Positions 59,000-64,000 of a stretch of 64,000 nucleotides of DNA are shown here, piece by piece; positions within the stretch are counted from its first letter, which is position 1, and each line of letters starts with the position of its first letter. The DNA is taken from assembly GCA_035772785.1 (NCBI GenBank), contig JAOCPU010000011.1, positions 1 through 64,000 on the forward strand, read 5' to 3'. Position numbers and translations under genes: made by a program. The notes beneath the pieces were generated by a model. The model was not told where the DNA came from, ran no database searches, and saw only the letters and a list, made by a program, of their open reading frames with translations. This stretch comes from Phlebiopsis flavidoalba (taxonomy: Eukaryota > Basidiomycota > Agaricomycetes > Polyporales > Phanerochaetaceae).

Positions 59000-61900
59000 A
59001 TGACTCTATCAACGCTCACAAAACAGTTGACCAATTACGGAATCGAGCCCACGGTCCTTCGGCGAATGCCGAACCGCTCGATCGGAGCGAGACTGCGACC
59101 CCGCCATACCACTCGCCATAAGCAGCCGGCAACAAAACGCTTGTTCAGGGCGCGCATAGGCTCAACCAACAAAGATCTCGCTGGTGGGCTCAATAACTTG
59201 AGCGAAACCCCTCGTCTTCATCTGTTGCATACCCTGCCCCGCGTGCAAATCTTGACCGTGGCTTCCCCTCTGTTCAGCACAGATCCAAAAGCGCCTTCCA
59301 GCGAGCTCGAGAGGAGAAGAAGAGGTCTTCAATCCTTGGGGCAAGGCACTCGGATGTGCCAGCTGTACTATCAACTCTATCTTCCGGGACCCGTGCTGAA
59401 AATGAAATCGATGCTGCGCTCCATCCAGCGCGGCCGGGTTATCGCGGACGCAACGGAGGGTTGGCGAAGAAAGATGGAAACACAAAGGAGGAGAATCAGA
59501 AAAGGGTGGAGGCGATGACTGAAGAGGAGATTGCAGCAGAGAGGGAAAGAAATTCTGGAGCGGTTTTGGGCCAGACTTGGGAGATATCCTCAAACGTGCA
59601 CGGGCAGCAAGGGAGCTGAGGTCGGCAGGAGAAGAACGGCCGCACCCGCGCTCCCAGGCTTCCCCCCTGCCCCCAAAGTGCTCAAAAGTACGTCGGTATG
59701 TAGACCGGTTTGCTGCCTAGGAATGACTGATGTTTGTACAGGTGCTATGACCTCGAGAGCTGCATCTCCATCACCTATTTCCCCGACACTGAAAGGCCAC
59801 CAAGTCGTTCAGATCGGCAACTTCGGTTTGCAGATGTGACGACGAAGGATGTCCACGTATACGAATCTCAAAAGCCACCGTCACCTAAAAAAGCAGCCAT
59901 TTAGCTCTGGTCTCGCCAACCGATGCCGATGGACCTTTTCGCTTGTTTGCCCCTCGGTCAGTTTAGAGGCAAACTCGGCCCAGCGACCCCCCGTTCCGAC
60001 ATCCTCGCTCGCCGAAAGCACTACAGCACCTTCACCCATGGAGTCGACCCCAACGAAACATCAGGGAAACCCGTGCGGAATATTACAGAAGGTACCCCCG
60101 ACGGATATTCGGCGTCGATACTTCCCAAATGTCGCTCCACACGATCCATCTATCCCCCCGCATGGATGGAAGACCCAGACGCTGCACAGGATTTGCCTCT
60201 GCGCCCCCAGGTCTGCGCTTTGACTTGTCCGGTAACCCCAATATCTCCTTCGGAGGCTGAACGGCTTCCTACCCACCTCGGATTGCATCACCACGCCGAA
60301 GAGCAGGACACGCGGGTTACACCCTCGATGATATCTTCCTGCTTTCCGATCAACCGTACCCCGCGCAAAGAGCATCCATGCTAGACGTTCTAAGCAAGAT
60401 TGCTCGTCAACTCTCAGACGTTGCACGCATTCAGGGGGCGAACCTCAAAGAGCTGGAGGGCCAAGAGAAGGCGCTACGGAAGCGTATGTTGGCTGCTGGG
60501 CTCGAGGCAGTTTCTGAGAAGGGTACCATTGGCCCTCGTGCTGTCGAGCTGGTCTGGGTCGGTATCGTCTACTGGGACTCAAATCTCGACGACGTAGAAG
60601 GCATTGAATTGAAGGCGCCCTCGAACGACGCCCTTTCATCACTGCCACTGGAGGAGTTTGTGCTACCGCAGATCGCGGACGCTCTCAAAGTGGCCTCGCT
60701 GCCACCCGAATCGCTCCTACAACTACTCGAGATTCTCCATCGGCTAGCGCGACATAGCAATGCCATAGCCTCGTTACTCGCTAAGACGCCGAATCTTTCT
60801 GACAAATGTGGTGAAAAGGTTCCTTCTCGTATCTCCCAGCTCCGAGGAGGAGACACATCCCCAGCCGAAAGCCATCGACCTTCTCGTGGTCATCGCGCAG
60901 TCCTCACGGCAGAATGCTAGCGCCATCGCCGAGTACACCGACCCTCTCCTCCGATTCATACCGCTACACTCCCTTCCTCCTCTATCCATCCCGAAACCAC
61001 TAGCCCTTTCATTGCTAGGATCCACCCTCCGGCTATACACAGCCCTCGCCCGATATGGACTGTACGCGCAGCTAGCCACCACAGCGGTCGAGCCTTTACG
61101 TGCACTCGGCCAGTTCGTGCTATCCTCTGCATGCACATCAAACGCGCTCAGGGAGTCGTGGTTGCTTCTACCTCGAGGCGTGGCATGGTCTGCCGCGAGA
61201 GACCGCACAAGACCACTCCGGAGCACGATATCATGTGTGGAGCCAGGTCTCGGGGTGTGTGTGGGCTTGGGGCGAGGATATCCCTATCTCTTCACACATC
61301 GCTGCAGCCTGATATCAGACACGGATATGGATATGGATCTGCGCCCTGGCGTGCTGAGTCCGCGTGGCTAGAGGGCACCACCGTCAACGCTCCCAAACAC
61401 GGCGAGGCGGCAAGGAGAAAGCGAAGGCGCTGCAAGTGCTGCAGCCATTGTCGACGAGACGGAGAAGGAGTTTGCAGCCATCGGACGCACACAGCGGACT
61501 TTGCAGGCTGTAGAACAGGAACTCGACGCTGACCGACTCGCAGCGCTTGTCCCCATCAGACCTCTCCCAAACAGGAGTATGGAACCGCCTTTCGCCTGAG
61601 GGCTGATCATTCTCATCGCGGCGACGCTGCGGCTTGGTTTAAGCTGTCTGCCCTCCCCAAATGACACATCACCAATCTCAGCCGCGCCATCCAGTGATTA
61701 AACCTTCCCTTACGACTGAGATATACGCGGCTCTGCGCCACGCACTCAACAAGGCAAAGCAAACATCCACTCTCGTTCGTCCCAGAATAGCCACCACGAA
61801 GAGGCGACCAGCTTAATCAATTCACAGACGCTTTCTTTGCGGCTTTTGAATTTCGTGTGGTTTTGCTTCTAGTGCGGTCGCTCTACGATGTACCTGCTCT

Positions 61901-63348
61901 CTTTCCCCATACCTGAATCATTTTCTGACGCTTCGTGCTCGCGGGCGACCGCACGATCTGCTGGCGTAGCGCACGGCATTCTCAATTTTGGGCAAGGTTC
62001 CGTCCACCGGCGACGAGTGACCGCCCCCTCTTTCGTTTACTTTGTCCTGCACAGGGATTTCTGCGAACGTATTTGCTTACGACGGTCAACCCCAGGTTTT
62101 CATGGAGTCTCGCGGGTGGATCGTGCCTCCAGAGATATGGGATTAGACGCGGCATGGAATCTATCATACCGTTCCTGACATTCTCATCCTGAAGCATTCT
62201 CCCCGGTGCGTGTGGGCCCAGTATGGCCAACGCCCTTTCGATATCGACTTCCACCACACTTCGACTGGCTGTGACTGTACCCGCCTTCTGAGTCATCCAC
62301 CCGACAGCCCTCAGCTCTCCCCGCCACCCGCGGATTGGATGTTCTCGCCCCTGGACCATCTCCTTCGCGCCGGGACAGTCCGAAGTTTCAAGAGTCTCCT
62401 TCCACCACCGTGGGACTTTTACGAGACGGAGATGGTCAGGCGCGACGCTCCTCCTCGCCAAGGTCCACCGATAGGTGCTTCCGTATGCACGGCCTGTCTT
62501 CTTACGCGCTCAATGGGACAGGAGGACAGTGTTCTCGTGCATGAAGGTTTTCATGCTCGAACAGATGAGCAACACCAAGAGACGTCGGTGGAGGAGGTCT
62601 TCCCGGATACCATCGTTGGGCGCTTTATGGAAAGATTTGCTTGCGCCGTTCACCGTCCCGCCCCCTTCATCCGATGATCTTCTTACCCGCATCTACAGAC
62701 GTATCACTGGAAGACATCTCCCAATCGTTCCTCGGCCGCCGTCGGCACACCCTTTTACCAATACTACACGGATTTCGTCGCGCTCTACGACGCCATCTCG
62801 TTCTCGCACTCGCTCTTTCGCGCGGCTGTCCCTCCTCCCACCACCCTTGCGATGCGCTACCCCGCAGACTACGCAAATACTGCTGGGCAGACTTCAGCCA
62901 CGTCTTGCGGACGATCCGTGTCCCGATCGAGGCAAGTCGTCGCGCGCGACGTGCGCGAGGTCCTCTGGCCGGTCGAGACGAACCGGAGTAGGGTAGTGCT
63001 CTCCGCGTAGTCTATCTCCGCTGCGCTTGCGCGGGGCCACACCGACTGGGGTTCATGCATCTTGTCGCAGATGCACCATGTGGCGTGCAGGCATCTGGCC
63101 GGATTTGCGAGAAAACACTGGCGCGGACGGGGGACGAGAAGGCGGCCAAGTTGCTGCAAGTTGTCGTTTCACAAGCCAGTCCGGCGCGTGATCAAGGGAC
63201 GTGGTGTCATATGTTCAGAAGAAGGAGACGCTGGTGCTTCCTCCGGCCTTGTTTCGATGATCTGGGAGAGGTAAAGGGTGCACGTAAGCTGTTTGTAGAA
63301 CAATGTGGTCCCGAGGCGATGAGTAGACTTTCCGCACTATTAAACTAA
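59000..63348 (+). CDS. RPAP1: RNA polymerase II-associated protein 1 (RPAP1/Rba50)
   Basis: A cytoplasmic/nuclear assembly factor of RNA polymerase II. Start tentatively 59,000. RPAP1_N region near 59,480-59,620: NQKRVEAMTEEEIAAERE then ILERFGPDLGDILKRARAAR, with two single-base insertions (an extra A and an extra T) between the halves. RPAP1_C region near 60,205-60,400: LRFDLSG, HHHAEEQDT, GYTLDDIFLL and PAQRASMLDVLSKIARQL. Then a long helical repeat domain: KRMLAAGLEAVSEKGTIGPR, AVELVWVGIVYWD, LPLEEFVLPQIADALKVASL, VVKRFLLVSPSSEEETHPQ, QNASAIAEYTDPLLRFIPLH, ALARYGLYAQLATTAVEPLR, ALQVLQPIVDETEKEFAA, FTDAFFAAFEFRVVLLLVRS (near 61,830), VFMESRGWIVP (62,095), FDIDFHHTSTGCDCTRLLSH, DVSLEDISQSFLG, FYQYYTDFVALYDAISFSHS (62,750-62,815), AMRYPADYAKYLWADFSHVL, VVARDVREVLWPVETN and finally KLFVEQCGPEAMSRLSALLN, stop 63,346-63,348. 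Roughly 1,300 residues, as expected. Many frame breaks in an essential gene. Confidence 0.88.
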
Positions 63349-63739
63349 AGCGGCACTAATGTATCACTGAATAATGTAGCATTACCTCTTGCTGAAATGT
63401 ATCCTAGTTCCTCTTATTCTCTTAGCTCATCTGCTTCTTGGCTCCTCGCAGCTCACTTTCACGGACTCGTAGGCAGTCAAGCTTGTCAAGGGCGGTTTTT
63501 GGGTCCGTGTTACCTACAAAACCAACCCCAATCAGGATTATAGCTGCTGATAGAAGATTAGATTCCAACTTAATCTAATCTGATTGCGATGCCGAATTGC
63601 ATATGGGAAGCTCGAAGCTATGGGGCGTCTAACTCCCTAGGCCTCCTTGGCCAGGACGGTCGCCTCCCCGCCCGTAGGTTCGCCGTACAGGATTGATTAT
63701 ATCTATATAGTACTTAATGAACGAACAGCCCCTTTGGAG
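63349..63739. other. Intergenic with a 10-bp hairpin
   Basis: AGATTAGATT (63,555-63,564) and AATCTAATCT (63,572-63,581) form a perfect hairpin with a 7-nt loop. The rest presumably contains the RPAP1 terminator and the promoter of the next gene. Confidence 0.5.
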
Positions 63740-64000
63740 ATGGCCAACGCAAATGCGACTGCGCCACATCCTCTGCTGACTTCTCCGATATTATATGTTG
63801 CCGACGTTCCAGACAGCGTGAAATGGTCTCATCTCGACAAAATATTCAATGTGTGGCTTCGTACGGTCAGGCGGAAAAAGAGTACTCTGGAGAATGGGCG
63901 CACGAGATGGACTATAATGTTTGAGGATCTGTACCATGGTGCGTGCCTCGAATTATCAGCTCCGCCTCGCTGGATCCTAATATTCACTTTCACGAAGCTG
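63740..64000 (+). CDS. RRM-type RNA-binding protein, first exon (partial, cut by window end)
   Basis: ATG at 63,740. Exon 1 (63,740-63,938, 66 codons plus one base) reads MANANATAPHPLLTSPILYV, ADVPDSVKWSHLDKIFN and GRTRWTIMFEDLYHG. ILYVADVPDSV fits RNP2 and the WTIMF strand fits an RNP1-like position of an RNA recognition motif. A GTGCGT donor at 63,939, a CTAAT branch-like sequence near 63,976 and an AG acceptor at 63,996-63,997 give a 59-bp intron, after which exon 2 starts in phase. The open frame is intact, unlike most genes here. Confidence 0.55.
   Translation, partial: MANANATAPHPLLTSPILYVADVPDSVKWSHLDKIFNVWLRTVRRKKSTLENGRTRWTIMFEDLYHGACLELSAPPRWILIFTFTKL

Overview
The window looks like a nuclear segment of a mushroom-forming basidiomycete (Agaricomycotina). 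The evidence is short introns of about 50-60 bases with GTRNGT donors, basidiomycete-type families (DUF6534-like membrane proteins, a GH131 glucanase, CxC2/KDZ transposon protein, adenylate-forming reductases, fungal APH-type phosphotransferases), and dense packing of housekeeping genes on both strands. No bacterial features, rRNA, tRNA or CRISPR array was seen. Almost every recognisable protein is spread over two or three reading frames in addition to its introns. In the housekeeping genes the breaks look like one-base insertions in short homopolymers, and long runs such as G11A16 occur. Much of the 'breakage' is therefore probably sequence error rather than gene death, and gene coordinates below are envelopes rather than exact exon models.

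Layout. About 1-31 kb is accessory. It holds two decayed copies of an adenylate-forming (NRPS-like) reductase on the minus strand (1-2.1 kb and 8.5-11.2 kb), a DUF6534-like membrane protein (4.3-6.1 kb), an amino-acid permease (12.0-15.3 kb), three paralogous membrane proteins of unknown function (16.1-17.8, 18.6-20.6 and 28.8-30.5 kb), a different multi-pass membrane protein on the plus strand (22.6-24.0 kb), a CxC2/KDZ transposon fragment (25.1-26.1 kb) and an APH-type phosphotransferase (26.3-28.0 kb). About 31-41 kb is a housekeeping block: HIT hydrolase (HNT1-like), an Ssr4-like chromatin remodelling subunit, a Ser/Thr kinase, glutathione synthetase and a secreted GH131. About 41-49.5 kb has no recognised gene but contains palindromes and a dispersed short repeat. 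About 49.5-54.4 kb carries an aldo-keto reductase and an MFS transporter that has lost its first half. About 54.4-59 kb is again unassigned. From 59 kb to the end lie RPAP1 and the first exon of an RNA-binding protein.

Most notable: an 872-bp non-autonomous DNA transposon with perfect 20-bp terminal inverted repeats and a perfect 8-bp target duplication (31,249-32,120), sitting 78 bp upstream of the HNT1-like start codon and carrying seven same-orientation GGGTACAA-type boxes. In the gene-poor 42-45 kb stretch there are two perfect hairpins whose stems differ from each other at paired positions yet stay fully complementary, each with a 29-nt loop and each next to a copy of the same short repeat.
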